Source: Sipunculus nudus (taxonomy: Eukaryota; Annelida; Sipuncula; Golfingiida; Sipunculidae). From it: a stretch of 64,000 bases of DNA. The stretch lies in assembly GCA_026874595.1 (NCBI GenBank), contig CM049320.1, forward strand, positions 47,628,714 through 47,692,713, in the 5' to 3' direction. Made by a program: the position numbers and the translations under genes. The notes beneath the pieces were generated by a model. That model did not search any database, was not told the origin of the DNA, and saw nothing but the letters and a program-made list of their open reading frames with translations. Shown piece by piece: positions 45,468-57,540 of this stretch (positions are counted from its first letter, which is position 1; each line of letters begins with the position of its first letter).

Positions 45468-48093
45468 CAGCGGCGTACCTAGCCTCATTGCCGCCCGGGG
45501 CGGTCTTAGAAATTGCCGCCCCTCTAACAAAACATTACAAACCTGGATAACATATTAAAATATATCGTGTCAAATGTCCTTGTTACAGGCGTGTATTTGA
45601 CCACAACGCAATTATATGGATTCACTGGCAAGGAATTCTTCCGACACACATTAAAGAGCAGACATCTCTTGCCTAATGTAAATCAAAAGATCGCTCGAAG
45701 CTCAAACAATTATATTTCATCATGAAGTGAACAGAAAGGAATAAAACGAATAAATTATAACTATAAACAGATAACACTGCAGGATACACATAAAATGTGT
45801 GAAATTAAACTTTCATCATTCATGAAAACACGATTCATGATTACTTTATATTCAGCTTGGGAAAAAAACTTTATTTGGTGAGTGTTATTCCATTCTCAAC
45901 GTATACAAATACCTTGTCACATTTATATTTCCACCTCTTGTTAACGCATATGACAGCAGGTACACCTAATGGAGCTATTGAGACATGCCCGGTACTGCAG
46001 CATGCAAGGCACTTTACTTTAGTTTTACTAAAAAAAAAAGCGTAATTCATGAGTTAAGCCCATATATGTAGGCAGGACATGTTTAATATTTTCACATAAA
46101 AAATCCACTGTTTGGACAAAATGACTTGAAAAAATCCTCCAAGTTAAAAGCATACCTTATTTTAAGGCTACATCAAAATCATTTAAGAATTATAGTTATT
46201 ATGCACTATGTGAGGTTTTATTTATGAACTTATGACTATTTGTTATTATGACTATTTGTTATTCAGTAAAGTATTTAAATAAATTTCAAGTAATGATATA
46301 ATTTAAATATATATTATAATTTAATTTCAAATGATTTGTCACAATATACAACAATTGTCTGTAGGTAGTGGATAATTAAACTGTTAATAACATAATTAAC
46401 AGTACAGGTAAATATATCTTTAATTTAAGTTTTGAACTCTAAAAGTTAAAACTGATACTTGATACGTATATTGAACATTGACTAAGCGGCCAGGGGGATT
46501 CATGTCGCCGGACAGTTATAATAGAATTATATTTTAAAGTTAAATAATTCCTACATAGGCCTGGGTGTTTATTGTTTTTATTCACGTTACATAAAAGATC
46601 ATGCAGGCCATATTGGTTATTCATAAGACAAAGGCATTTATAGGTAGTATTCATTATATACACGATAGTGTAAACGTCTGTATTTTAACAAGACTGCTGT
46701 TAGAGTATGGAGAATCGTGGGAAAAGGGCGTTTCAGGTTGTTTCAGGCTGTTTAAATATCCTTGAATTTCGGGAATTCAAGGGTTCAAGAATGGAAATTC
46801 GTAATACTTTCCAAGGAAAGGGCAACACAATTCGTCAAAATATTTTTCGCACAATGTGTATGACAGACACCCCACCCCCACCACCGGGGGCAATTGGTCT
46901 TCTGGCAGGGGTTTTCCCTGGTGATTATCAGGTGCTGCTAGGGATTTCTGTAAACGCGACGACCGCCCTTAAATGCAGGCTTTTTGCGTGATTGGTCAGT
47001 TTATCGATGGCTTTCTGACATTGCAAGACCACAGATCTTAACAAAGAATAACTACAGATATGTATTTCTTTTTTGCGTATAGCTTTCCTCTACAGAGATC
47101 GTCCGCAAATAATTTGGTTGGTTCCACTGCCAACTGTTTTATCCCTGAAATTCTTGAAAAGGGACTAAAAGGCCAAATTTGTACTTTTTTGAGAACTCCT
47201 TGTGCCACTGATTATACAAAATCCCAGAAATGCCGCTCATAAAAAAAATGTACAAAACGTTCGTAAATCATTCTGTAGGTTCCACAGTCCAGTTTGTTAT
47301 CCCTGGAATACTTTAACATGGGACAAAAAGGCCAAATTTGTACTTTTTGAGAACTCCTTATGCCACTGATTATACTTAATCCCAGAAATGCCGCCCATAA
47401 AAAAATGTACAAAACGTTCGCTAATCATTTGGTAGGTTCAATTGTCAAGTTTATAATCCCTGGAATACTTGAACATGGGGCAAAAAAGCCAATTTGTACT
47501 TTTTGAGAACTCCTTATGCCACTGATTATACTAAATCCCAGAAATGCCGCTCATAAAAAAAATGTACAAAACGTTCGTAAATCATTCTGTAGGTTCCATA
47601 GTCCAGTTTGTTATCCCTGGAATACTTTAACATGGGACAATAAGGCCAAATTTGTACTTTTTGAGAACTCCTTATGCCACTGATTATACTAAATCCCAGA
47701 AATGCCGCCCATAAAAAAATGTACAAAACGTTCGCTAATCATTTGGTAGGTTCAATTGTCAAGTTTATAATCCCTGGAATACTTGAACATGGGACAAAAA
47801 GGCCAATTTGTACTTTTTGAGAACTCCTTATGCCACTGATTATACTAAATCCCAGAAATGCCGCCCATAAAAAAATGTACAAAACGTTCGCTAATCATTT
47901 GGTAGGTTCGTTTTTCCACTTTATAATCCCTGAAACACTTGAACATGGGACAAAGCGACAAATTTGTATTTTTTCAGAAATTTCCTTGTGCCACTCATTA
48001 TACTAATTCCTCGAAATGCCGCCCCCCAAAATGTGCCGCCCGGGGCGGACCGCCCCTGCCGCCCCCCCCCCCCCCCCTTTAGGTACGCCACTG
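45468..48093. mobile_element. 2.6 kb non-autonomous hAT element with internal tandem repeats
   Basis: Left end CAGCGGCGTACCTAGC and right end, read inward, CAGTGGCGTACCTAAAG are inverted repeats with a hAT start. Both are followed inside by GCCGCCCGGGGCGG blocks, in opposite orientation. The expected 8-bp duplication is not clean: GAAGGG occurs close outside both ends but not at identical distance. The interior has no transposase. The right third is a 157-bp tandem array. Frames such as 45857-46045 and 46707-46991 have no recognised domain. Confidence 0.72.
47065..48020. repeat. 157-bp tandem repeats, about six copies, within the hAT element
   Basis: Units contain CAGAAATGCCGC at about 47224, 47382, 47539, 47696 and 47853, spaced 157 bases. 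Two unit types alternate (one with ATCATTCTGTAGGTTCCA, one with ATCATTTGGTAGGTTCAA), making a 314-bp higher-order repeat. Near-identical minus-strand frames at 47212-47412 and 47526-47726 reflect that period. The last copy runs into the right end of the element, which shares the GAAATGCCGCCC sequence. Confidence 0.88.
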
Positions 48094-48200
48094 GAGGAAG
48101 GGTATAGCGCCGCGTAGTGTGTCCCCAGATCCGTAAGGAAGCGAACTTCCCAGACCCTTAAGTTTGCGACGTCTGGTGCTTGATACTGTACCAATTATTT

Positions 48201-48398
48201 ATGTCTGTGGTTATGGGCCAAGGTGAAGATCAGCAATGGCGCGATGAAGAGCGGGATGATGTCGTGCTACAAGTGGAAAGACCAAATTTATGTGCATTCT
48301 GTAAGTTAGGGCATCTGACTGAAGCTGATAGTAAAACTGGCCCACTGTCAGGGCCCGTTCCTGTGGGTTTTCAAGGAAAAACAAACAGAGTAGTAGTA
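48201..48398 (+). CDS. Candidate exon of an unrecognised protein with a CxxC pair
   Basis: From an ATG at 48201 the frame encodes MSVVMGQGEDQQWRDEE and continues through VVLQVERPNLCAFCKLGH. Its composition is charged and protein-like, unlike the AT-coded noise around it. The frame is open to a TAG at 48399. Possible donors are GTAAGT after TGTGCATTCT (near 48301) and GTAGTA near 48390. CAFC could be the first pair of a zinc-binding domain, for example of the extended-PHD kind, but this is a guess. No upstream acceptor or second exon was found, and it lies just outside the hAT element. Treat as unproven. Confidence 0.27.
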
Positions 48399-48405
48399 TA
48401 GAGAT

Positions 48406-49430
48406 AGAAGGTCCGTTGGGTATTTAGACCCCTCAGTAATATTATGCAGCAGATACAGACGGTTAGGTGGGTGTTTAGATCCGTCAGTAATCATATGCAG
48501 CAGATATATACGGTCAAGTGGTTGTTTAGACACTTCAGTAATCATATACAGCAGTTATATACGGCCAGGTGGGTGTATAGACCCTTCAATAATAATATAT
48601 AACATATGTAGACGGACAGGAGGGTGTTTAGACTTCTTTGTAATCATATACGGCATATACAGACAGTCAGGTGGATGGTTTAAACACTTCAGTAAACATA
48701 TACAGCAGATATGGACGGTCAGGTGGGTATTTAGACACTTCATTAATCAATACAACAGGTAAAGACGGTCAGGTGGGTGTTTAGACCCTTCAATAACCAT
48801 ATACAGCAGATACAGACTGTTAGGTGGGTGTTTAGATCCGTCAGTAATCATATGCAGCAGATATATACGGTCAAGTGGTTGTTTAGACACTTCAGTAATC
48901 ATATACAGCAGTTATATACGGCCAGGTGGGTGTATAGACCCTTCAATAATAATATATAACATATGTAGACGGACAGGAGGGTGTTTAGACTTCTTTGTAA
49001 TCATATACGGCATATACAGACAGTCAGGTGGATGGTTTAAACACTTCAGTAAACATATACAGCAGATATGGACGGTCAGGTGGGTATTTAGACACTTCAT
49101 TAATCAATACAACAGGTAAAGACGGTCAGGTGGGTGTTTAGACTCTTCAACAACCATATACAGCAGATACAGACGGTCAGGGGTGTTTAGACTCTTCAAC
49201 AACCATATACAGCAGATACAGACGGTCAGGGGTGTTTAGACTCTTCAACAACCATATACAGCAGATACAGACGGTCAGGTGGGTGTTTAGACTTCATACA
49301 GCAGATATAGAGGGTCAGGTTGGTGTTAAGACTCCTCAGTAACCATATACGTACAGCATTGAAGACGGACAGGTACAGCAAATATAAGCGTTTCAGGTGG
49401 GAGTTCGGGTCTCTCAGTCCTGTACATGTG
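48406..49430. repeat. 51-bp tandem array with a 357-bp duplication
   Basis: Units of about 51 bp read GACGGTCAGGTGGGTGTTTA followed by GACCCTTCAATAACCATAT and ACAGCAGATACA. A seven-unit block at about 48451-48790 is repeated nearly unchanged at about 48808-49147 (offset 357), so the minus-strand frames at 48555-48743 and 48912-49100 are identical. Three almost identical 49-bp units follow at about 49145-49290. None is coding. Confidence 0.93.
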
Positions 49431-51591
49431 CATCTCATGTGATTTCTCTGTGATTCTAGGGCTTCCCACTCGTCAGTATCTTTTCAGTTAGCACTATGTT
49501 TACATTGGACCTGGCAGGACGGTTTTTGTAGCGGACCTGTGCTTCTGGTCTGTTCTGTGAGCAGAGTTTCAACATTGTAATAAACACCGGTGACAGAGAT
49601 GTAAAACCTTAACACAAGGAACCGTTGACCTCGATATAACAGTCGTGCCGCCTTTTGCAGACGACGTCCCATGGTGTTACACAGTGATAAATGACATGCT
49701 GCCTTCCTAATAAAAAGGTTCATACAAACAAGTGAAAATAAAGCTGAGACGTTTTAACATTACCATCATCACCCTGTCTAGTTTTTGGCGAGGTGGAAAT
49801 CAAATAAATTAACCTATCATCATAAAAAATAATCCATGTGAAAATAAGTTAAACTGTATGAGCGTAGAAATATCCCCTCCTGATACACCTACACAGCTCA
49901 CAGTTTAGTGGACCAACCAATGACTCTGACATTTTTCACTATGAAAAGATGGAAAAGAACTTATTATGGTTAATCAGATTACCTTCAAAATTTAATGGAT
50001 TATCCCCTGGTTATTACTCTATAAACCTCAACAAAATTGCATAAAATCAATGTCATTAAAATGTATACACCCAATAGACGTTGTTCTTCGAAGACTATAT
50101 AACTTTGCTCGACATGTGGTAAATATGGATTGGAACAAATTTCTGTTTACCAATTTGAAAATTCTTAGTTTACCTTTGTATTATAAAACAGGTAAATTCC
50201 CCGTGATATCAACATGCCGTAACAAAGAATATGCCTTCCGAAAAATATCAGTCTATGTTTGTTCTGTGTTGTAAAACCAGGCTCTTAATAGCCTTGTTTA
50301 AACCAATTTTAAAAGTCATTAAGAGGTCATAATAAACATGTGTATGAATAAATCTAACCAGGGGCGTAGACAGAGGGCGCACCCCCCCCCCCCCCCCCAC
50401 ACACACACTCTCGGTGCCATCCAGTACTGCCCATCTCCCTTAGTTTATTATTAAATGAATAAATTTTCTAAAACAATCATGAAAATGATGTCACTGGTAT
50501 GGGACTTATTTTTACATTTCATTAGGTTTGATCCTGCAAATATGATATTTGTCGCACAGATGACTTAAAGTCCACCGTCGTTTAACAAGGAAACTGTTTG
50601 AAACTGTAGGACCAACGAATCCAAAATTCAACATACAGTTAGATGACCTGAAGTGATCCTATCAAACCCAAAACTGGGTCACTGTGACCCAAATCTGGGT
50701 CACTGTGACTTCGTTCCCTTGTATAATATAGGAAACACCTCAGTTTTCCAGTGAAAGCCTGTTGTTATGTACACTTTTTTGCTGTTTTTTTTATATTTGG
50801 CTCAGATAATGTTCTATATATTTCCTACATGCACTTGCAAGAAATTAAGTCAGTATTCCATAATTTTTAGAAGTTATGGATCTGAACATATAATGTAGCT
50901 TATCAAAATTTCAGGAAATGTATTTTTGTTAAAGCCATAGACTTTTTGTAAGTATATAACTTGATTTAATCAAAATGTAATCGTATGCAAGAAATTTAAT
51001 CAGAATATTTTTATTAGCCCAAATGTTAAATCAATACCTTAAATTTTGTCGAACTTTAGCCATGGGACATTTTTTTCGCGTAAGCACTGATGATTTAATT
51101 TTCATAGTAAATATACATCAGGATTAACTCTTTTGACGTCTAAAAATTCGAACGGAATTGGTAAAAACTAGCTTTTACTCAAGTTTTCAGATACCACGTC
51201 AAGTATTGTTTACATCAAGTCAACCCAGCACGGTGGTGTGCAGTGAGTGCCGGAATCCTCAGCTATAGCCACCTATTATGTAACTTGCTTCAGTCCACAC
51301 TGCTAGCCTGCTAGCTCCCTTTGCTCAGCAGAGCTAGGCTTCCTCTGCCGTCCCCACCCACTTCATGCACAGGATGCGTGAACAAGATGAATGTTAAAAT
51401 TTTCTGTTTGATTCATTGTTCTAGACTTTTCCTTATTTTGGAATTTGTTTTGTATTACAAGGGGTTACAATGAGAACACATTGAATTATCAGTGTTAGGT
51501 TTTGCTATAAAAGTGTGGATATGCATGTTGAGAGGAACTCCTTGCCTCAGAAGAGTTAAAAACTATTTGCCTTCTTTTTTAACATGTGTGA

Positions 51592-51652
<61 letters not shown>

Positions 51653-52296
51653 TCAATTGCGCTTTTGAAATATTTCTGCCCCCTCCCCTCTCTTAATCCT
51701 GACTACACGCCTTCTAACGGCTTTCCGAATATTTGTTCCAAATATATGTTTTCGCAATACCTAAAATGATCTTATCGGGCAGAACCAGCTGCAGAAGAGA
51801 GGAAAGGCCTCCCTCGATGCGCTATCTCTCATTTCTCAATGATAACAGTTTAATTGAACCAGTATCAGGATTATCTACATTTAAATTTCTGAGATCAGTC
51901 TAGCAGATACCGGGATGCTATGCAAACTCTGGGATTAACCTCCGGATTTTCGTAAAGTGACGATATCCTATAAAGAAGTACATACTGAACCACTGAAGGT
52001 CATCATTAAACAAAGTGTTTTTCAGTAAATAAACCATACAGCTGAGTCGTGAGTCAAAGGAGAGTTTTACTGTTAAGTGCTGATAACAAATGGTGTAACG
52101 TAAACCCCAGACCAAACCACTGAAATATCTTCTGCTTTACTCTGCGAGAACTGTTACATAGCCGACACAAAGCCGTATCTGATCTAGCCGAGGCTCAGAC
52201 ACGCGGTACTTACAGGCAGTATACTAAAGAGATCCAGCTCTCTCACACTAACAGAGCTGTTTCAGACCTGGGACTGGGGAACAGCCAACACGGGTA
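49431..52296. other. Intergenic DNA, no gene supported
   Basis: Near 50361 the sequence CAGGGGCGTAGACAGAG with a poly-C tract resembles a hAT end, but no partner end was found. Two copies of AAACTGGGTCACTGTGACC lie at 50670-50710. A (TA)n run fills 51595-51649. Frames at 49484-49723, 50050-50274 and 51918-52115 have no recognised domain. The last 150 bases may be promoter and 5' UTR of the exon at 52297. Confidence 0.45.
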
Positions 52297-52351
52297 ATGG
52301 ATTGGATATCGTGGATCTTGTCACTGCTGCTCTTCGTCCTGCCCAGTTCAT
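52297..52351 (+). CDS. First coding exon of a putative secreted or membrane protein
   Basis: An ATG at 52297 encodes MDWISWILSLLLFVLPSS and one further base, then the donor TCAT|GTGAGTAG. The peptide is a typical signal sequence: an aromatic/polar start, a run of ten or so Leu, Ile, Val and Phe, then a Pro-Ser-Ser turn. Ending after the first base of a codon is usual for exons preceding extracellular domains. The upstream 150 bases are GC-balanced and free of repeats, consistent with a 5' UTR. No downstream exon was found before the window ends. The Helentron-like element at 52513 would lie in its first intron. Confidence 0.5.
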
Positions 52352-54736
52352 GTGAGTAGCTTCTGGTCAAACAAAGTAGACACGTGCCATGTCATGTGTT
52401 ATGAGTAAAACAAATATGTGAATACTGCTCGCTTTACGTGATTATTTGCTCTGCCGGATGAACATTGAGTCATTTAGTGAATACTTCACGAATCATGTAC
52501 CGGTATTGTACGTTTTTAGCTCAGCTGACTGAAAGTCATCTGAGCTATAGCGATCACCCTTTGTCCGGCGTCCATCTGTCCGTCTGTCTGTCCGTCCGTT
52601 AACCAGGCAAAAATCGTAACCACTAGACCTAGAACCTTCTCACTTGACATCCTGGGAGGTCCATAAAAAATCTCCTTGGACACCTGAAATTAGGTCTCTG
52701 TTACCCACATTCATCGAGCTATGGGGCTCCAAAGTATCCCCCCAGAATAATGGAAAATTTGAAACAAAAGCTCAAGTATCTAAAAAACTAATGCATTGAT
52801 CACCATGATTTGTGTGCATGGATATTGATCATGGAGTGTTTCATCAGTTTATGCAGACTGGTGGCGCCACCTGTATTTTTTTTTATTTTTTACGAATTTT
52901 TTTTTCTCTATTTTTGAGACCTCTTAAGATGCGTTCATATGTTAACAGGGCAAAAATCGTAACAACTCGACCGAGAATCTTCTCTCATGACATGCAGGGA
53001 GGCCCATAAAAAGTCTCCTTGGAAACCTGAAATTAGGTGACTGTTACCCATAAACTCTGAGCTATGGGGCTCCGAAATACCCCTAGAATAATTGAAAATT
53101 TGATACAAAAGCTCAAGTATCTGAACAACTATTGCATTGATCACCATGATTCTATGCATGGTTATTGATCATGGAATGTTTCATCAGTTTCTGTAATATG
53201 GTGCGCCACCTGTATTTTTTCGATTTTTTTAAGAATTTTTTTTCTATTTTTGAGAGTTCTAAAGATGCGGTCTTATGTTAACAGGGCACAAATCGTAACA
53301 ACTGGACCTAGAATCTTCTCTCTTGACGTGAAGGGAGGCCCATAAAAAGTCTCTTTGGAAACCTGAAATTAGGTGTCTGTTACCCATAACCTCTGAGCTA
53401 TGGGGCTCCAAAATACCCCCAAGGATAATGGAAAATTTGATACAAAAGCTTTGGTATCTGAACAACTATTGCATTGATCACCATGATTCTTTGTATAGAT
53501 ATTGATCATGGAATATTTCATCAGTTTCTGCAGACTGGTGGCGCCACCTGTATTTTTTCGATTTTTTACGATTTTTTCTCTATTCTTGAGACCTCTTAAG
53601 ATGCAGTCATCTGTTAACAGGGCACAAATCGTAACAACTGGACCTAGAATCTTCCCTCTTGACATGCAGGGAAGCCCACGAAAAATCTCCTTGGAAACCT
53701 GAAATTAGGTCTCTGTTACCCATAACCTCTGAGGTATGGGACTCCAAAGTATCCCCCAGAATAATGAAAAGATTTTTAAAAAAAGCTCGGGTATCTGAAC
53801 AACTTTTGCATTGATCACCATGATTTTTTGCAGGCATATTCATAAAGGACTATATTTCATCAGTTTCTGCAGACTGGTGGTGCAACCTGGATTTTTTTTT
53901 TCGTATTTTTATGCATTTTTTTTCTCTATTTTTTAGCTCACCTGACTGTAAGTCATCTGAGCTATAGTGATCACTCTCTGTCCATCGTCCATCCGGCCAT
54001 CTGGCCGTTTGTCCGTTAACAGGGCACAAATCATAACCATTGTACCGGGAATCTTCTTACTTGACATCAAGAGAGGTCCATGAATGATCTCCTTGAAAAC
54101 CTGAAGTTAGGTCTCTGTTATTAATATCCTTCGAGCTATGGTGCTCCGAAGTACCCCCCAGAATAATGTAAACTTTGATACAAAAGCTCAAGTATCTGAG
54201 TAACTACTGCTTTGATCACCATGATTCTTTGCATGCATATTGATCATGGGATGTTCCATCACTTACTGCAGACTGGTGGCGCCTCCTTTATTTGTTTCCA
54301 ATTTTACGAATTTTTTTCAGACCTGCAATGAAACTGTCATCTGTTAACAGGGCACAAATGGTAACCGCTGGACCTGGAATCTTCTCACTTCAAATCTAGG
54401 AAGGTCCATGAATATCGTCTTGGAAACCAGAAATTAGGTCTCTGTTACAAATATTCTTTGGGCTATGGGACTGTGAAGTACCCCCCCCCCCCCCACCCCA
54501 GAAAAATCAAAATTTTGGAACAAAAACTCAAGTATCTGAATAACTACTTCATTGATGACCATGATTACGTGCATGAACATTGATCATGGAGTGTTCTATC
54601 ACCTCCTGCAGACTGGTGGTGCCACCTGTATTTTTCCATTTTTTATGATTTTTTTTTTCAGACCTGCAATGAAACTGTAAACTGTTTACATGGCACAATA
54701 CCTATCCGCTGGACCTGGAATTTTCTAACTTGATAT

Positions 54737-55487
54737 TGTTACGGAACCTAATATAAACAGATCACGTATGCGTGATGAACACAAATTCTGTAACGGAGAT
54801 AAAAAAAAATCAGATTCTGTAACATTAGGCAGCGTGAAATGTCTAGGGGAATGAATAAAGAAGTCAGTGTTTTTTTTTTTGTTAACAAATAACTATAATT
54901 TATTCTTAAAACAGCCCTAACAATACAATATACTGCGGTGTAGCAACAAGTCAATACAATCACACAGAAAGATAATGGTACAGTACCTGGATACCAATAC
55001 CGTCACCACGATAAGTCTTTTAAATGTAAACATTCGGAGAATGACAGTCCAGTGGAAAGTTCTTGTAACACCCAGAAAGTAAACTGAAGTCCAAATGCAT
55101 AAAATCCAGGGGAAAATCTTTGAAAATGTATAATTGCCGCATTCGTCGGATAAGGTCTTAGAATCTGACACACGCTTCTACGTCCGCTGGAATCGTCTCT
55201 GCTGTCTGCCCCCTGGTTCTAAAAAACAGCCCCTTTATATACCTTCACACCTCAAGCCGGGAATTTTCCACTTCTCGAATAGTCTATAAGGTCTTGCACA
55301 ACACACGTTTCAGGAATTCTCTAGAAAAACAGCGCTGCGTGTCTCCACACACCATGGTGTACACGTGACTCACGACCAAGCCAGCAGGACAACAAGAGTT
55401 CAACCAGTACGGATTAAACATAGGATGTAACAAGCAGCCAGGCATGAGTTATGCCCGTGCCACATAATAAAAAGAGCACCTGTAACA
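54737..55487 (-). mobile_element. 3' LTR of the Gmr1-like element (copy D)
   Basis: In sense orientation it starts TGTTACAGGTGCTC and ends GGTTCCGTAACA, 751 bp. A TATATAAAGG TATA box and a GAATAAATTATA polyadenylation signal lie in order. It matches the solo LTRs at 6241, 8584 and 22016 and the partial one at 59603. The frames at 54748-54963 and 54917-55171 are within it. Confidence 0.93.
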
Positions 55488-55500
55488 CTCCCCCCTCCTG
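55488..55500 (-). other. Polypurine tract
   Basis: In sense orientation CAGGAGGGGGGAG lies directly before the LTR start TGTTACAGG, the site where plus-strand DNA synthesis is primed in LTR retrotransposons. A short inverted repeat, GAAAGTTTTC, precedes it. Confidence 0.85.
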
Positions 55501-55634
55501 TAAGAAAAAAGAAAGTTTTCACGGAAAACTTTCTTTTTGCGATCTCAATCACTAAAATTTTACAACATCTCAAAATCATCTTATCTCAAAATCATCTTAT
55601 CTACAACATTACATAAACATCATGTTTACAAAAT

Positions 55635-56940
55635 TCATAAACATCTCGATAAGCAATCAGCAAGTACATTGTCTTTCCCTCTGATACTTTTAATGTGCAT
55701 GATATCAAGATTGTAGTCCTGTAAGAACAAACTCCATCTCAACAATCTTTGATTTTTACACTTCAACTTGTTCATGAACGTGAGGGGATTGTGATCACTG
55801 AAGACAATGATAGGCCTGACTGATGAAGCAACATAAACTTCAAAATGTTGCAATGCCAAAATCAAAGCCAAAGATTCTTTTTCAATAGTGGAGTAGTTTT
55901 TTTCTGGTTTGCATTAAACTTTCTTGAGAAATAACAAATTGGATGATCTATGCTATCATTGCCTTCTTGTAACAACACAGCAGGAGTATCACTAGCATCC
56001 ACAGCTAACTTAAAAGGTACAGAAAAGTCTGGAGCTGCTAAAACTGGAAAACGCATTATTTGCTTTTTGTTTTCTGGTCTAGGAAATGCAGGAATAGCAC
56101 TTTTCTTAGCATCAACAGGTTTTACTTGACCCTGCCTTTCAATATGACTCAAAAATGTTACTTGTGCATGAAAAAACTCAGATTTTACTAAGTTGACGGT
56201 CAGACGTGCTTCACTGAGTCTTTCGAAGAGGTCGCGAAGAATTCGCAGATGTTTCTCCCAGGTGTCGCTGTACACGATGAGGTCATCAATATATGCGTCG
56301 CAGCCCTGAATGTCCTTGACAACCATATGGATGAGGCGCTGGAACGTGGCTGGCGAGTTCTTCATGCCAAACGGCATAACTTTATACTGGTACAATCTTT
56401 GCGGCGTCACAAATGCGGACACTTCTTTCGCTCGTTCTGTCAGCGGAACTTGCCAGAATCCTTTTAGCGAGTCAAACTTGGAGAATTATCTGGAGCTATC
56501 AATACAATCATCGATCTTCAGAATCGGGAACGTGTCAGTCTTGGTGACAGAGTTCAGTTTTCGATAATCTGTGCACATGCGGTAACTTCCATCAGGTTTT
56601 GGCACAAAAATACATGGTGAACTCCAGTTACTGTTACTAGGTTCAATAAAATCATTGTCCAGCAAATATTGAATCTCATCCTGTAGATACTTTTGCTTTT
56701 CTGGATTCAGTCAATATGGATGTTGCTTGACTGCGCTTGCCTCGCCAACATCGACGTCATGGCACAACATGTTAGTTCGTGTTGGAATGTCACTAAACAA
56801 ATGTTCATAATTCCGCAGCAGGTTCTTGGGATCTTGTTGTTGTTGTGCGGTAAGGTGTGACAGTTTGGCATCCTGATTTTTAAGCACATCTGAGTTTTTT
56901 AATGGTACTGTACCACACTGAATGTCTACATCACACTAAC
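55635..56940 (-). pseudogene. Reverse transcriptase and RNase H of the Gmr1-like element
   Basis: In sense order the region starts with a spacer (LSHLTAQQQQ, LFSDIPTRTN, HDVDVG), then the RT fingers (WSSPC, VPKPDGSYRMCTDYRK), palm (KVMPFGMKNSPATFQRL) and the active-site motif YIDD at about 56285. RNase H follows with FSDHNPLTF and LLRWSLFLQDYNLD. Defects: a stop replaces an Arg after KQHPY near 56712, another stop lies near 56490, about 50-60 residues are missing between QIMRF and PVLAAP near 56047, and an extra A in a poly-A run near 55898 shifts RT out of frame with RNase H. The motif families are Ty3/gypsy. The spacer joins the integrase end in frame. Confidence 0.93.
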
Positions 56941-57540
56941 AATCAGTATCTACTTTAAATGGGTCAGGGTTTACACAATTTACAGGAGAAACATTTTGTT
57001 CAACATCTGATGTGCTATTTCTGTCATAATATGGTTTCAACATGTTAACATGGCACAGTTGTTTCTTCTTACGTCTATCTGGTGTCAACAGTATGTAATT
57101 TAAATCACTGACTTTCTTGTCAACAATGTAAGGACCAAAATATCTAGCTTGCAAAGGTCTGCCAGGGATGGGAAGTAAGGCAAGGATCTTTTCACCAGGC
57201 TCAAACGTCCTACTTACAGTGTGCTTGTCATACTTTTTTTCATTTTACTTTGTGCAGATTTTAGATTTGACTTTGCAATCTCACAAGCAGTGTGTAGTCT
57301 AGTGCGAAAGTCTGAGACATACTGCAGTAAACTAAGAGAATCAGGATTTTCACACAAAAGTTTTTCTTTAAGCAGTTTCAATGGAAGTTCCGTTCGAGGT
57401 CCATGTCCGAAAATTAGTTCAGAGGGACAGAAACCCAAGGACTTTTGAAAGGATTCTCTGACAGCAAACAGCAATAGATGGATTCCTTCATTCCAGTCTT
57501 TCTGTGTGCCATAGCAATAAATTCTGATCATGTTTTTTAA
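56936..57540 (-). pseudogene. Integrase C-terminal part of the Gmr1-like element
   Basis: The sense strand encodes WNEGIHLLLFAVRE, KSLGFCPSELIFGHGP and then, after a one-base shift in a poly-A run near 57240, FGPYIVDKKV and TPDRRKKKQLCHVNMLKPYY. These are the end of the integrase core and the GPY/F module of Ty3/gypsy integrases. The zinc-binding HHCC domain and the DDE catalytic residues are missing, because sense sequence upstream of about 57540 is replaced by the inverted protease segment. At the other end the frame runs from VNPDPFKVDTDC through a single stop into the RT spacer, so integrase and RT were one reading frame. Confidence 0.9.

Noticed and set aside
55488-55630. Integrase hidden between RNase H and the LTR, as in ordinary Ty3/gypsy
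   Set aside because: Only about 140 bases separate them, and they encode no integrase motif. The integrase end is on the other side of RT.
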